This document shows positions 54,808-63,502 of a stretch of 64,000 nt of DNA, one piece after another. Where the stretch lies: contig JBMNKH010000001.1 of the NCBI GenBank assembly GCA_050952085.1, positions 248,001-312,000 of the forward strand, written 5' to 3'. Positions within the stretch are counted from its first letter, which is position 1; each line of letters starts with the position of its first letter. Origin of the DNA: DTU015 sp012837895 (GTDB taxonomy: Bacteria; Bacillota; Sulfobacillia; Fermentithermobacillales; Fermentithermobacillaceae). The notes under the pieces were generated by a model. The model saw only the letters and a program-made list of their open reading frames with translations, was not told the origin of the DNA and searched no databases. A program made the translations under genes and the position numbers.

Positions 54808-55581
54808 ATGTCTTCCGACAAACCCAAAGTGCTGTACCTGCCCGAACTAACCTGGCTTGAGGTCAAGGCAGCCCTGCCTGATATCAAAGCAGCTATCGTT
54901 CCTGTGGGTTCCACCGAACAACACGGCCCCCACGGTACGTTCCAGACTGACTTTGCCGCTGCAAGGGAATTCTCGCTATTGCTGGGCAAAGAACTCTATC
55001 CCAACGCCCTGGTCACCACGCCTGTGCCAATAGGGATATCAGAACATCACATCCGTTTCCCGGGCACACTGTCACTCAGGGCTTCTACCTTTATAGACGT
55101 GCTGATGGACATCGCCGTATCTCTCAAGAAGCACGGCATTAAGAGGTTGTTCTTCGTAAACGGACACGGCGGCAACGAGCCGGCGCTTTCAATAGTCACT
55201 AATCAGATAAGACATGAAATGGGATGCCCCGCAGCTTGGAGCACTCTCCCGTGGAACCTCATAGGCGACCTCTCTAAAGACATTGTGCAATCACCGATGA
55301 CAGGCCACTCATGCGAACGGGAAATGAGCATCATGCTACATCTATGGCCTCAGGGCGTGCGGAAGGAAGCGCTTACGCCGGGCAAAATCCGTGAAGAGGC
55401 GCTTGAATCTGCTGGCAGAAAACTGGCAGTCAGCGAAGGCCGGTTCTTTGATGAGGTTACTGAAAACGGCGCTTTAGGCGATGCAACCAAGGCAAGTGCT
55501 GATTGGGGCAAGAAAGCAGTGGAAACAGCGCTGGAACGCATATTGCCATACATGAAAGAGTTCATGGAACGCCCAGTATAG
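54808..55581 (+). CDS. Creatininase-family amidohydrolase
   Basis: 257 residues. IVPVGSTEQHGPHGTFQTDF and FVNGHGGNEPALSIVTNQIR are the metal-ligand motifs of the creatininase/MftE family, with FPGTLSLRAST between and GHSCEREMSIMLHLWP later. Members act on creatinine, on formamidopyrimidines, or in peptide cofactor maturation (MftE); no mycofactocin genes are nearby. AAAGGAG lies upstream with an 8-nt spacer. It heads a same-strand run with the VOC and coiled-coil genes, ending in a terminator after the VOC gene. Confidence 0.87.
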   Translation: MSSDKPKVLYLPELTWLEVKAALPDIKAAIVPVGSTEQHGPHGTFQTDFAAAREFSLLLGKELYPNALVTTPVPIGISEHHIRFPGTLSLRASTFIDVLMDIAVSLKKHGIKRLFFVNGHGGNEPALSIVTNQIRHEMGCPAAWSTLPWNLIGDLSKDIVQSPMTGHSCEREMSIMLHLWPQGVRKEALTPGKIREEALESAGRKLAVSEGRFFDEVTENGALGDATKASADWGKKAVETALERILPYMKEFMERPV

Positions 55582-55674
55582 AATGGAACTACCTGTAGAC
55601 TGATTGTATCTGGAGGGTATCGCCAGTGGACATACAGGCATGCCTCATATGTGTTGCAGAAAGGAGGAAGAGAT

Positions 55675-56055
55675 ATGCAAGGAGGTTTCATCGCTTTCTT
55701 GGGCACAAAGGATCTTGACGCGACCCACGAGTTTTACAGCAGCGTGCTTGGACTGGATCTTGTTGTCGACCAAAACGCGTGCAGGATTTACAAAGTTCCT
55801 GGCGGAGGATTTATCGGGTTCTGCGAACACCTGGAAGTATGCCGCGCCGGCCGTGCGCCCATCCTGACCTTCGTCACAGAAGAAGTAGACGAGGTTTACG
55901 AAAAATTCATGCAATCGGGCGTGAAGGTGACGTCTGAACCTAAATCAAACGAGAAATACGGCATATACCATTTCTTTGCTCAAGACCCCCAAGGCTATAC
56001 TGTGGAAATCCAATACTTCGAGAAAGCCGAAGACGCACAGCATTTCAAGCGCTGA
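55675..56055 (+). CDS. VOC-family (glyoxalase/dioxygenase fold) protein
   Basis: 126 residues from ATG MQGGFIAFLGTKDLD, preceded by AAAGGAGG. Two beta-alpha-beta-beta-beta halves are discernible: LDATHEFYSSVLGLDLVVDQ, then EVDEVYEKFMQSGVKVTSEP and FFAQDPQGYTVEIQYFEKAE, the last giving the typical metal-ligand glutamate. VOC proteins include glyoxalase I, fosfomycin-modifying enzymes and bleomycin binders; no feature picks one. It follows the creatininase-like gene by 93 nt and is closed by a strong terminator. Confidence 0.85.
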   Translation: MQGGFIAFLGTKDLDATHEFYSSVLGLDLVVDQNACRIYKVPGGGFIGFCEHLEVCRAGRAPILTFVTEEVDEVYEKFMQSGVKVTSEPKSNEKYGIYHFFAQDPQGYTVEIQYFEKAEDAQHFKR

Positions 56056-56071
56056 TACGGCAGACCGTCAA

Positions 56072-56124
56072 GCACCATGAGCGTATTCCCTGGTAGAAAG
56101 GGAATCATCATGGTGCAGTTTTTT
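56072..56124 (+). terminator. Rho-independent terminator after the VOC gene
   Basis: GCACCATGA pairs with TCATGGTGC, with an inner ATTCCC/GGGAAT stem; the outer right arm ends at 56116 and TTTTTT follows at 56119-56124. This is the clearest intrinsic terminator in the window. Confidence 0.88.
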
Positions 56125-56158
56125 CGAAAATAGCATCTAGCCGTAAAGGAGAGATCAG

Positions 56159-57118
56159 ATGCCTTATCAAGATCTCAACGGTGAAATCGCCGAGATTGAC
56201 GCCCAGATAGCTTCCGCCATCGCCAGGGATGAACGCAGGAAGTCCCTGGAGATCAAGATACGGCAGGCGCGGCAGAACCTGGAGTCTGAAAGAATCCGGC
56301 TTGCTGAAGCCAAACAAGCCCTGCTCAAAGAAGAAAAGGACGTCAAGAGACTTGAAGCTTTAACCTTTGCGAACCTCCTGTACACCATTGCAGGACGAAA
56401 GGACGGGCAACTTGAGAAGGAGCAGCAAGAGCTCCTGGCTGCAAAACTAAGGCATGATCAAGCTGCTTCAGCTGTAAGCTCCCTGGAGGCCGACCTTGAG
56501 TCCCTAGCCGGGGAACTTAAGGAGTTGGGCGATCCCCAGCTGGATCTTGCCAGGGCGTTTCATGCCAAAGAGCAGTTCCTGCTGTCAACAGGCGACACCC
56601 GGGCCAAGAAACTCTTTGAACTGCAGGAAGCCCGGACCCGGTTGGCAGCTCTGAGGCAAGAATTGTATGAGGCAATCTCTGCAGGCGAACATGTACAAAG
56701 AGAACTGCGCGGCATAGTCTGGATTATGGAAGCCGCGCGTTCCTGGAGTTTCGCAGATATGCTGGGCGGCGGAGTCCTGGCAACCGGCCTAAAGCATTCC
56801 AAGATGAGAGATGCCAGCAGTCAGATCAAGAACCTGCAGCAGTCAGTGCGCAAGTTCAACCGGGAACTGGCCGATCTGACCGAACTAGGGATTGTCTTGC
56901 ATTTGAGCACCTTTGAGACTTTTGCAGACTACTTCTTTGACGGGCTTGTCATAGACTGGCTGATTCACTCTAAGATCAACCGGAGCATAAGAGAAGCAGA
57001 GCAGTATCTGGACAGGATAGACAACACACTTAAGACGCTGAGAAAGAGGCTCGGGGATACAGACAGGTCTCTGGGGGAGTTGACGCAGCAAAGGGAAGAA
57101 CTCTTGGGCCCCATGTGA
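56159..57118 (+). CDS. Coiled-coil protein of unknown function
   Basis: 319 residues with AAAGGAG before the ATG. Long heptad-rich helices occupy about 5-155 (IRQARQNLESERIRLAEAKQ, QQELLAAKLRHDQAASAVSS) and about 255-319 (NRSIREAEQYLDRIDNTLKT). Between them lies a less helical segment with EAARSWSFADMLGGGVLATG and FETFADYFFDGLVIDWLIHS, which may form a hydrophobic hairpin. No signal peptide. I recognise no family; similar hypothetical coiled-coil proteins occur in Bacillota. It has its own ribosome site after the VOC terminator, so it is probably a separate unit. Confidence 0.7.
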   Translation: MPYQDLNGEIAEIDAQIASAIARDERRKSLEIKIRQARQNLESERIRLAEAKQALLKEEKDVKRLEALTFANLLYTIAGRKDGQLEKEQQELLAAKLRHDQAASAVSSLEADLESLAGELKELGDPQLDLARAFHAKEQFLLSTGDTRAKKLFELQEARTRLAALRQELYEAISAGEHVQRELRGIVWIMEAARSWSFADMLGGGVLATGLKHSKMRDASSQIKNLQQSVRKFNRELADLTELGIVLHLSTFETFADYFFDGLVIDWLIHSKINRSIREAEQYLDRIDNTLKTLRKRLGDTDRSLGELTQQREELLGPM

Positions 57119-57179
57119 CCCAAACATGACGCAATTCCAGGCGAAGCCGGTAGCGAAGAACGCGAACAATGAAGTATCA

Positions 57180-57233
57180 GGGACAGTCCGGATGTCTTTC
57201 GGATATTCAGACTGCACCACCTAGGACCGTCCC
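57180..57233. repeat. Inverted repeat GGGACAGTCC/GGACCGTCCC between convergent genes
   Basis: Arms at 57180-57189 and 57224-57233 pair with one mismatch. The core matches the GGACCGTCC arms upstream of trkA (30178-30265). Position between two converging genes suits a bidirectional terminator, but no T-run follows. Confidence 0.45.
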
Positions 57234-57255
57234 GACCATCCCGCATAGGACCCTG

Positions 57256-58230
57256 CTAGTACCCTAGTTCCTTGTCTACCTGGTTTATCAAAGGCAACCC
57301 CTGCTGAAAACGTACGAGGTTTTTCAAGAAGATGTCGAACGTGTTCTTAGCATGCTCTTCATCAAACCCTGCCGAATGCGGGGTCATAATCACGTTGGGC
57401 ATATCCCACAGAGGACTTTCTGCAGCAAGCGGTTCCTCTTCGAATACGTCCAGCCCCGCCCCTTTGATCAACCCCTGGGATAAAGCCGATATGAGGTCCT
57501 CTTCTTTGACCACTGCGCCCCGGCCTACGTTGATGAAAAACGCAGAAGGCTTCATAAGTGAAAACTCCCTAATCGTAAGCAGGTGACGGGTTTCCTTTGT
57601 CAAAGGCAACGAGCACACCACAAAATCGGATTCGCTCAGCAGCTGGTCCAGGCCTGATGGCGGAAGCACCAAGTCCACAGCTTCACTCTGTTGAGGATTG
57701 CGCCTGATCCCGATGACCCTCATCCCGAAAGCCTTGCACCTGGCGGCAACCTCCATTCCAATAGCTCCTAACCCCAAGAGGCCTGCAGTCTTGCCTGGCA
57801 GGTTTACTATGGATTGACCCTGAGGGTCCCACTTCTTGTGGCGCCGGTCCTTCCAGGCATCATGGAAACCCCTGCTCAAAGCCAGAAGCATAGCCACGGC
57901 ATGGTCGGCAACAGTCGTGCCGTGAACTCCCCGGCTGTTGACCAGGATAATGTCTGATTGTTGGAACTCAGGGATCATATACCCATCAACGCCGGTAGAG
58001 CCCACATGAACCAGCTTCAGCGTCTTGGACTTGGCCAGTATTGCAGGAGAAAAAGCCGGCGAACCGAAGAGGATATCCGCCTCTAATATCAGATCTTCCA
58101 GTTTGTCGCTTGTGTCAGGCTCAAGAAACACCGGATCCTCCACAACTTCGCGGATGGCATCTTTCTGCCATTCATGCCACTCGGTCGTCTTTAGCAGTCT
58201 TAGTCCGGCTTTAGCGTGATTTGCGCTCAT
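57256..58230 (-). CDS. D-2-hydroxyacid dehydrogenase, NAD-binding
   Basis: 324 residues from ATG MSANHAKAGLRLL, with GGGGTG 6 nt upstream. The NAD fold shows AGLLGLGAIGMEVAARCKAF, and the catalytic trio of the family is present: arginine in FINVGRGAVVKEED, glutamate in GLDVFEEEPLAAES and histidine in VIMTPHSAGF. It interconverts 2-oxo acids and D-2-hydroxy acids; glyoxylate, hydroxypyruvate or phenylpyruvate-type substrates are all possible. The phosphate-specific residues of NADP enzymes were not assessed. It stands alone on the minus strand, converging with the coiled-coil gene. Confidence 0.88.
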   Translation of the reverse strand: MSANHAKAGLRLLKTTEWHEWQKDAIREVVEDPVFLEPDTSDKLEDLILEADILFGSPAFSPAILAKSKTLKLVHVGSTGVDGYMIPEFQQSDIILVNSRGVHGTTVADHAVAMLLALSRGFHDAWKDRRHKKWDPQGQSIVNLPGKTAGLLGLGAIGMEVAARCKAFGMRVIGIRRNPQQSEAVDLVLPPSGLDQLLSESDFVVCSLPLTKETRHLLTIREFSLMKPSAFFINVGRGAVVKEEDLISALSQGLIKGAGLDVFEEEPLAAESPLWDMPNVIMTPHSAGFDEEHAKNTFDIFLKNLVRFQQGLPLINQVDKELGY

Positions 58231-58493
58231 ATGTAACACCCCATCCACACTAGTTCAAGTATAAATCATGCACCCTGAGTTTACCTGCCCCAATTCACGG
58301 GGGCAATCTTGTTCCTGTAGGTACAAACAAAGGGCTCACAAACAAAGGTGTGTGGAAGGAAGCTATATGTTCTGCCTTCCACACGCCTCTTACTCACAAA
58401 CATTATGTCTCTTGTTCATAGACTAATCCCATACTTATTCAGCAGTACAGCCAGCAGAGCGCAGTCTCTGGCGTCCAGCGCCACTGTCCCGAG

Positions 58494-60065
58494 TTACTCC
58501 GGCTGCACAACGAACTTGCCATCGATACAGACCCCTTCTACTTTCACTGAAGCAATGTCTTCCTTGTCTACTTCAAAAAGGTCATGGGACAGGATGACGA
58601 AGTCAGCGAACTTACCCTGGGACAGGTCCCCGATTACATCTTCCTTGCCTGCTGCATATGCCGCATCCTTGGTATATGCCTTCACTGCGTCATAAACAGA
58701 GATACACTGGGCAGGATACCATGATTCAGCGTCGCCGGGCAATTTCCGGTTGACGGCGCAGTGGATTCCGTAAATGGGATCAGGCGTGTCAACAGGCGCA
58801 TCTGACCCGAGGGCCAGGACTACATCTGAATCCAGCAAGGATGTAAGCGGGAATGCCATCTCTGAACGGGTTCCAAGTTCCCTGTCGCTCATATACCTGT
58901 CAGCCACTATGTGCGCAGGCTGTATCGATGCTATTACTTGCAGCTTATTGAAGCGTTGGATATCCTGCGGTCGGATATACTGGGCATGTTCAACCCGGTG
59001 CCTTACCCCGGCCTGGATCGACTCAGTCCGGCAAGACTCAAGCACGTCCAGGGTGTTTGCCACCGCTTTGTCGCCTATGGCATGAATCCCTACGCCGTAG
59101 CCTGCACTTATGCACCGGCGGACATGAGCTTCCAGTTGTTCGCCGGACAGTACTTCCAGGCCTGTAGTGTCAGGCCTGTGCTCATAAGGTTCAAATAACA
59201 GCGCTGTGGAAGCGCCAAGAGAACCATCCTTGAACATCTTGACCTGGCCCGTCCATACCCAATCGTCCCCGTAGCCTTGAGCTAGCCCATACGACTCAAG
59301 CAAGGGGACATCGCCGATAGGTGGCATCAAAGCGATCCTCAATGGAAGATCCCTTTCAATCCTCAGTTCACGGGCTATCCTGAATGTGGATGACGGATCA
59401 GGTGCATGAATGCAAGTGAGGCCCATCTCCCACAGGTGAGGTATACAGTCAGCCACAGCTTCCAAGACAAATTCAGGGGCGTTTTGGGGTGCAAACGCCC
59501 GCACCAGCTTTGAAGCTGTATCCTGCAATATGCCTGTAGGTTCACCGCTATCATCCTTGAGGATGGCGCCTCCTGGAGGCGCTACGGTATCCCGGTCCAC
59601 GCCTGCGATCTTCAATGCCGCTGAGTTGACCCAAGTGCTGTGCCCGCACTTGCTGGATAGTATGACAGGGTTGTCAGGCGCGACTGAATCGAGCTGCTCC
59701 TTCGTGGGGAATCGCGCCCAGAGGCTCTTGTCCCATCCCCGTCCTACTATCCATTCACCCTGTTTGATTTTTGAAGCTGCAGCCCCGATAATCTCCAGGG
59801 CTTCTTCTATAGTCCCGACACCCATCAGATCAATCTGCTTCCTCGCCACAGAATACATGGCAAGATGGTTGTGGGAGTCATGGAATCCAGGGAAAACCGC
59901 CCTTTCCTTAAGATCAATTTTCTCAGTGCGCGGCGGCAGATAAGGCTCGATCTGGTCTTTGCTTCCCACCATCGCGATACGGTCGCCAATCACAAGCATA
60001 GCTTCTACAGTGCCGGATTGGGACATTGTATGAATCTTCCCACCGTAAATGTAGTAGTTTCTCAT
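58494..60065 (-). CDS. Amidohydrolase of the YtcJ/NfdA type
   Basis: 523 residues. FPGFHDSHNHLAMYSVARKQ carries the H-x-H metal motif, VGRGWDKSLW and SKCGHSTWVNSAAL are YtcJ-type features, and later VGIHAIGDKAVANTLDVLE, RVEHAQYI and ALGSDAPVDTPDPI give the remaining metal ligands. The family includes N-substituted formamide deformylase and many uncharacterised cytosolic hydrolases, so the substrate is open. It closes a minus-strand run behind the four membrane genes, 77 nt downstream of the last, with a perfect 28-bp palindrome in between. Confidence 0.87.
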   Translation of the reverse strand: MRNYYIYGGKIHTMSQSGTVEAMLVIGDRIAMVGSKDQIEPYLPPRTEKIDLKERAVFPGFHDSHNHLAMYSVARKQIDLMGVGTIEEALEIIGAAASKIKQGEWIVGRGWDKSLWARFPTKEQLDSVAPDNPVILSSKCGHSTWVNSAALKIAGVDRDTVAPPGGAILKDDSGEPTGILQDTASKLVRAFAPQNAPEFVLEAVADCIPHLWEMGLTCIHAPDPSSTFRIARELRIERDLPLRIALMPPIGDVPLLESYGLAQGYGDDWVWTGQVKMFKDGSLGASTALLFEPYEHRPDTTGLEVLSGEQLEAHVRRCISAGYGVGIHAIGDKAVANTLDVLESCRTESIQAGVRHRVEHAQYIRPQDIQRFNKLQVIASIQPAHIVADRYMSDRELGTRSEMAFPLTSLLDSDVVLALGSDAPVDTPDPIYGIHCAVNRKLPGDAESWYPAQCISVYDAVKAYTKDAAYAAGKEDVIGDLSQGKFADFVILSHDLFEVDKEDIASVKVEGVCIDGKFVVQPE

Positions 60066-60103
60066 ACATTCACCGGTCCTTTCGCTTTAGTACCTGTTGT
60101 CAG

Positions 60104-60131
60104 ACCTCCGGCCGGACGTCCGGCCGGAGGT
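60104..60131. repeat. Perfect 28-bp palindrome
   Basis: ACCTCCGGCCGGAC followed directly by its reverse complement GTCCGGCCGGAGGT, with no loop. It lies between the last gene of the membrane cluster and the amidohydrolase gene. It may be a protein-binding site or transcriptional stop; no T-run follows on either strand. Confidence 0.7.
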
Positions 60132-60142
60132 GTACCTGGTTT

Positions 60143-60745
60143 CTACTGAAGAATGCCCAACCAATCTCCAAGCAGGAACTGTAGCCTTCCTACGAACAGG
60201 GAAATCCTCCCTGTAACGGTACTACCATAAGCTGCCCCGAAACACAACATCATGAAGTACCTGCCTATCTGGGCTGATTTCCCGACAAACCCCTGGTGTT
60301 CAACGGTAAAGAAGAAGTAGCTTAGCACTGCAAACGTACCGGCTATGATCAATATGTTGTTCATCGAGTTGAGCGGCAGATAGCACGCCTTGATCTGGTT
60401 TACAATCTGGGAGCCTACCAGGCCTCTCATAGACAGCCCGGCGCCCAAACCCATAAGGAACCCCATGGGTATGCGGGACACCCGGGACCACTTTTGGAAA
60501 TACCGTGTGAACAGCATGAGGCCCAAAGCGATCGGAATGATCACAGCCAAGTTGCCCTCGCCCAGCGGCCTCACTGCAAGGTTTCGAATATTGCCCCATC
60601 CGAGTACAATAGCGTGGCCTGCAGATACACCCACATACAGGCTTTCAACAATACGATAGTACAGGTTCTCCTTAAACACGAAACTTATAAGCCCTATGGT
60701 TACCAGTGCGGCAATCCAGACGCTAAGGTCATTGCTCATAGTCAT
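60143..60745 (-). CDS. Membrane protein of unknown function, fourth gene of a membrane cluster
   Basis: 200 residues with about six hydrophobic segments, including WIAALVTIGLISFVF, AVIIPIALGLMLFTRYF and NILIIAGTFAVLSYFFF. A conserved-looking interhelical stretch is GLGAGLSMRGLVGSQIVNQ. It begins in an ATGA overlap with the preceding gene and has GAGGAGGG about 9 nt upstream, so it is translated with it. No family is recognised. Together with the other three genes it is probably part of a membrane complex (inference from coupling and shared topology). Confidence 0.65.
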   Translation of the reverse strand: MTMSNDLSVWIAALVTIGLISFVFKENLYYRIVESLYVGVSAGHAIVLGWGNIRNLAVRPLGEGNLAVIIPIALGLMLFTRYFQKWSRVSRIPMGFLMGLGAGLSMRGLVGSQIVNQIKACYLPLNSMNNILIIAGTFAVLSYFFFTVEHQGFVGKSAQIGRYFMMLCFGAAYGSTVTGRISLFVGRLQFLLGDWLGILQ

Positions 60746-61587
60746 GATGCTGCACCCTCCTCATCCGCTTCGTCCTTTTCCCGCTTGCGTTCCACAAAAT
60801 ACACGATGTTCCCTATCAATACGAAGAAGAGAATCATAAGATGAGCTGCTGATTGTGCATCCAATCCTGCAGTGCCGCGACCAAGCATGTCTATTAGAGC
60901 TTCGTATCCTGCCGCGCCTCTTAGTCCCGGGATCATGCCTATCAATTGCCTTGATTGCATGTAGGGAGCATAGTCAGCTACGAGACCTGCAATCACTATG
61001 GTGGCTATAGGAACATCCATCGGGTCACCCACTTGCCTGATCCACTCAGGAACTCCTGGGTTACCGGTAGCTACAACGATCACCAGTTCAACATCTTTGA
61101 ACGCCTGTAGCCCGTCAAAGATGGGCATGTTGGCAGTGGGCCTGTCGTAAAAATCCCGGGGAAACGCTCCGGTGATATCCCTGGCTACAGCTGACATTGC
61201 GTTTTCGCCGCCGGCCAGAAAACCAAGGTTCACATAATCAGTTCCGTATTCCTTGTCCGCATACAGTGACCCTGCCAAACTCCTGTCAAGCAAACTTGGC
61301 CCGGCATCCCAAAAACTCATACCCACCATCCTGATGCCTTTCATGGCCATGTGATTGAAAACTGCTACAGTGGCAGGGGCAAGTTCGTCATACCCTCCGG
61401 GCGAAAGGTCAAACGAGACCACAACACGGGAGCCTGAGGGTAGCGATTCTATCAGATCATATGTCTTCTGAACTTCGTCAGAAATAACCATTGGTAAACC
61501 CAGCGGCCGCAGCAGCGGAATAATGAAGGAAAGCAGTAAAATGAAGTATAGAACCCTGCTGTCTATACGTCCCAGCTTCGATAGCAT
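60742..61587 (-). CDS. Membrane-anchored protein of unknown function, third gene of a membrane cluster
   Basis: 281 residues from ATG MLSKLGRIDSRVLYF, 8 nt after AGGAGGG; an in-frame TTG 11 codons upstream would overlap the previous gene by 8 nt. An N-terminal helix (VLYFILLLSFIIPLLRPLG) and a C-terminal helix (LMILFFVLIGNIVYFVE) enclose some 220 residues of a Rossmann-like soluble domain: SRVVVSFDLSPGGYDELAPA, GIRMVGMSFWDAGPSLLD, LVIVVATGNPGVPEWIRQV. The tail KREKDEADEEGAAS is charged. It overlaps the downstream gene by 4 nt. No known family or catalytic motif recognised. Confidence 0.65.
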   Translation of the reverse strand: MLSKLGRIDSRVLYFILLLSFIIPLLRPLGLPMVISDEVQKTYDLIESLPSGSRVVVSFDLSPGGYDELAPATVAVFNHMAMKGIRMVGMSFWDAGPSLLDRSLAGSLYADKEYGTDYVNLGFLAGGENAMSAVARDITGAFPRDFYDRPTANMPIFDGLQAFKDVELVIVVATGNPGVPEWIRQVGDPMDVPIATIVIAGLVADYAPYMQSRQLIGMIPGLRGAAGYEALIDMLGRGTAGLDAQSAAHLMILFFVLIGNIVYFVERKREKDEADEEGAAS

Positions 61588-61612
61588 ATTGTATTCCCTC
61601 CTATCTCTCGAA

Positions 61613-62230
61613 TCAACCAACCTCAGTCCGGTCTATACCCAAGAGCAGCCGCAGGCCGCCTGAAAATGCGCCTATGCCCGCGCCTATCAACATACCTCGC
61701 ATGCCTGCCATATTGGGAACGTCGACTATCCATTGGCTTACAGCAGGGACCCCTGACCATATAACCTCTCCCACAGGGACTGCGCCGAGCATGACGAAAG
61801 CAGCTGAGAACAGCAGAAGCCCTGCATCGGCATTTTTTACCCGGAAAGCCCGGTATGCTGCCGAAGCTATGTAAAACACCCCAAGCGCCCAGACAGTAGA
61901 CTGTCCAGGAGCCATAATCCCGTCGAACAGGACGTTGTATGTATCACTTGTGGGGCCTTTGGTAAGCCCGATTATGCTCATGCCGGCCAAGGATGCCAGC
62001 AATACGAAGGAGCAGATTTTGTCCGTGACGTTTTCACTTGAAACAGCTTTGTTGACATTCACTTGGATCAGGTTGATTGAAGCCATCGCCAAAGCGAAAG
62101 CAGCTACAATCACACCCCAATCTTGAATCTGCGCTTCGGCGACAGATAAGAAACCCACATCGAAGAAGAACGCAGCGATCATTATGAAACCTGCAAGAAA
62201 CGTAATGACTAAGGTGGCGGTTCTCAGCAT
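61613..62230 (-). CDS. Membrane protein of unknown function, second gene of a membrane cluster
   Basis: 205 residues, about six hydrophobic segments (ATLVITFLAGFIMIAAFFF, VIVAAFALAMASINLIQVN, ICSFVLLASLAGMSIIGL). The segment MRGMLIGAGIGAFSGGLRLL near the C-terminus echoes the G-A-G motif of the 60143-60745 protein, so the two may be distant paralogues. AAAGGAG lies 10 nt upstream of the ATG. It starts 16 nt after the DUF6754-like gene. Function unknown; the gene order suggests one operon. Confidence 0.65.
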   Translation of the reverse strand: MLRTATLVITFLAGFIMIAAFFFDVGFLSVAEAQIQDWGVIVAAFALAMASINLIQVNVNKAVSSENVTDKICSFVLLASLAGMSIIGLTKGPTSDTYNVLFDGIMAPGQSTVWALGVFYIASAAYRAFRVKNADAGLLLFSAAFVMLGAVPVGEVIWSGVPAVSQWIVDVPNMAGMRGMLIGAGIGAFSGGLRLLLGIDRTEVG

Positions 62231-62246
62231 AGTCCGTTCACTCCTT

Positions 62247-63023
62247 TTACAGTGATAGCAGCTTTATGAACAGGTCAGAGCCAAATGCCGTAGCTATCAC
62301 ACCCGCCACCAGCAGTGCTACCATTATCGCTTTGCAAATGTCTTGTCCGAGGATGGCACCTAAGAAGACCTCGTCTGCCGTCAAGCTGGCCGCAGCAGCA
62401 TAGAGTTCTTCGCCGATCAGACAATAATCAGTGGTGGTTACGAAAAATGGCACCTGACCGATAGACGCTGTGCCTGATATCTGAAAAGCGTCCACCTGTG
62501 TACCGACCTCAGCTAACATCAGGTTTTCAGCCCAGAATGCACCAAACAGGAAGCTGGCTGCAGGTTTCTCACGCATGATTACGCCGGATGCCGCTGCTGC
62601 ATACGCAAATTGCTGGTCAGACAAGAACTGAACGCTTACGTTAGCGAAGGAATCATACTTGCCTTCCTCAAGGTACGACTGCCTGATGGTTTCCTGGGCC
62701 AAAGGCAGCACCTCCGGACGGCGTATTGTTACAATCAAGCGGACATCGTATTTGGCAGTCAACTTAGCTACATAACGCAACAAGGATATCCCTGCCAAAG
62801 TCTGCGGGGCATCCTGGCCTGTAATAGCTGCAAGTCCCGGGCTGAAATGCACCGGCCTCCCTGCTTCTGTAGCTCTCCCAATTGCTTCAGGAATAGCCTC
62901 GAGGGGCGTCAGTCGTCTAATCTTTATCGTTTTGTTGCCTTTCTTCACATAGCTGCCCGCATACAGCATTACTACTGACATGATCACGAACAGCCAAAAC
63001 GTAAATAGCCGGCCTTGAATCAC
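62247..63023 (-). CDS. DUF6754-like membrane protein, first gene of a membrane cluster
   Basis: 258 residues. An N-terminal helix (TFWLFVIMSVVMLYAGSYV) and a C-terminal one (AIMVALLVAGVIATAFGSDL) flank a soluble domain with LTPLEAIPEAIGRATEAGRP, DAPQTLAGISLLRYVAKLTA, FLSDQQFAYAAAASGVIMRE and FFVTTTDYCLIGEELYAAAA. I recall this pattern as DUF6754, an uncharacterised family of bacteria and archaea; the match is from memory and needs a profile search. The GTG start has AGGAGGTGAAC upstream. It leads a four-gene operon of membrane proteins. Confidence 0.68.
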   Translation of the reverse strand: MIQGRLFTFWLFVIMSVVMLYAGSYVKKGNKTIKIRRLTPLEAIPEAIGRATEAGRPVHFSPGLAAITGQDAPQTLAGISLLRYVAKLTAKYDVRLIVTIRRPEVLPLAQETIRQSYLEEGKYDSFANVSVQFLSDQQFAYAAAASGVIMREKPAASFLFGAFWAENLMLAEVGTQVDAFQISGTASIGQVPFFVTTTDYCLIGEELYAAAASLTADEVFLGAILGQDICKAIMVALLVAGVIATAFGSDLFIKLLSL

Positions 63024-63502
63024 TAACGTTCACCTCCTGGGTATTTAGAGCACGCAAAGTAGAGCAACTCGGTACAAGTACATGTCAGACGCAGTTATCG
63101 CCCCCTTTGGGATATGATCAGACTCACGCCAACTCGCAGTTGACTTGGAGCAACCCATTGACTGGAAAACGGCAGTATGCAATAGAGGATACACCCACGA
63201 CGATTGGTACAAAGCAATGCCTCCTGTTTAGCTGCGAACATGTTCGCTCGCGCACGTCAAGCGAGAGAGGGTATCAATGTGGTGTGGAGTGATCAGATGC
63301 TGTGTATAGGCTGCGTTAATTCCACAGTAATTTCCACATCTTTATGCAACAACGTGTGTCCTTTTAGCAATTCGACATCCGCTGGCAAATCCCTTCCCAG
63401 TTCACCGGCCTTTAGGAAAAAATCATACAAGAAGCCGGCGCCATCGAGTTTGTCCACGCACCGGCCGGCCCTTATCCTGTTGCAGCAGTAGCTACGCAAG
63501 CT
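63024..63502. other. Region between the membrane cluster and the D-aminoacylase-like gene
   Basis: 479 nt. It should hold the promoter of the membrane cluster. A minus-strand frame (63293-63499, TTG start) continues directly after the D-aminoacylase stop in the same frame and encodes DFFLKAGELGRDLPADVELL and a strand-like end; it has no ribosome site of its own and I recognise no family. It may be a small downstream gene or the remnant of one. Confidence 0.45.
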
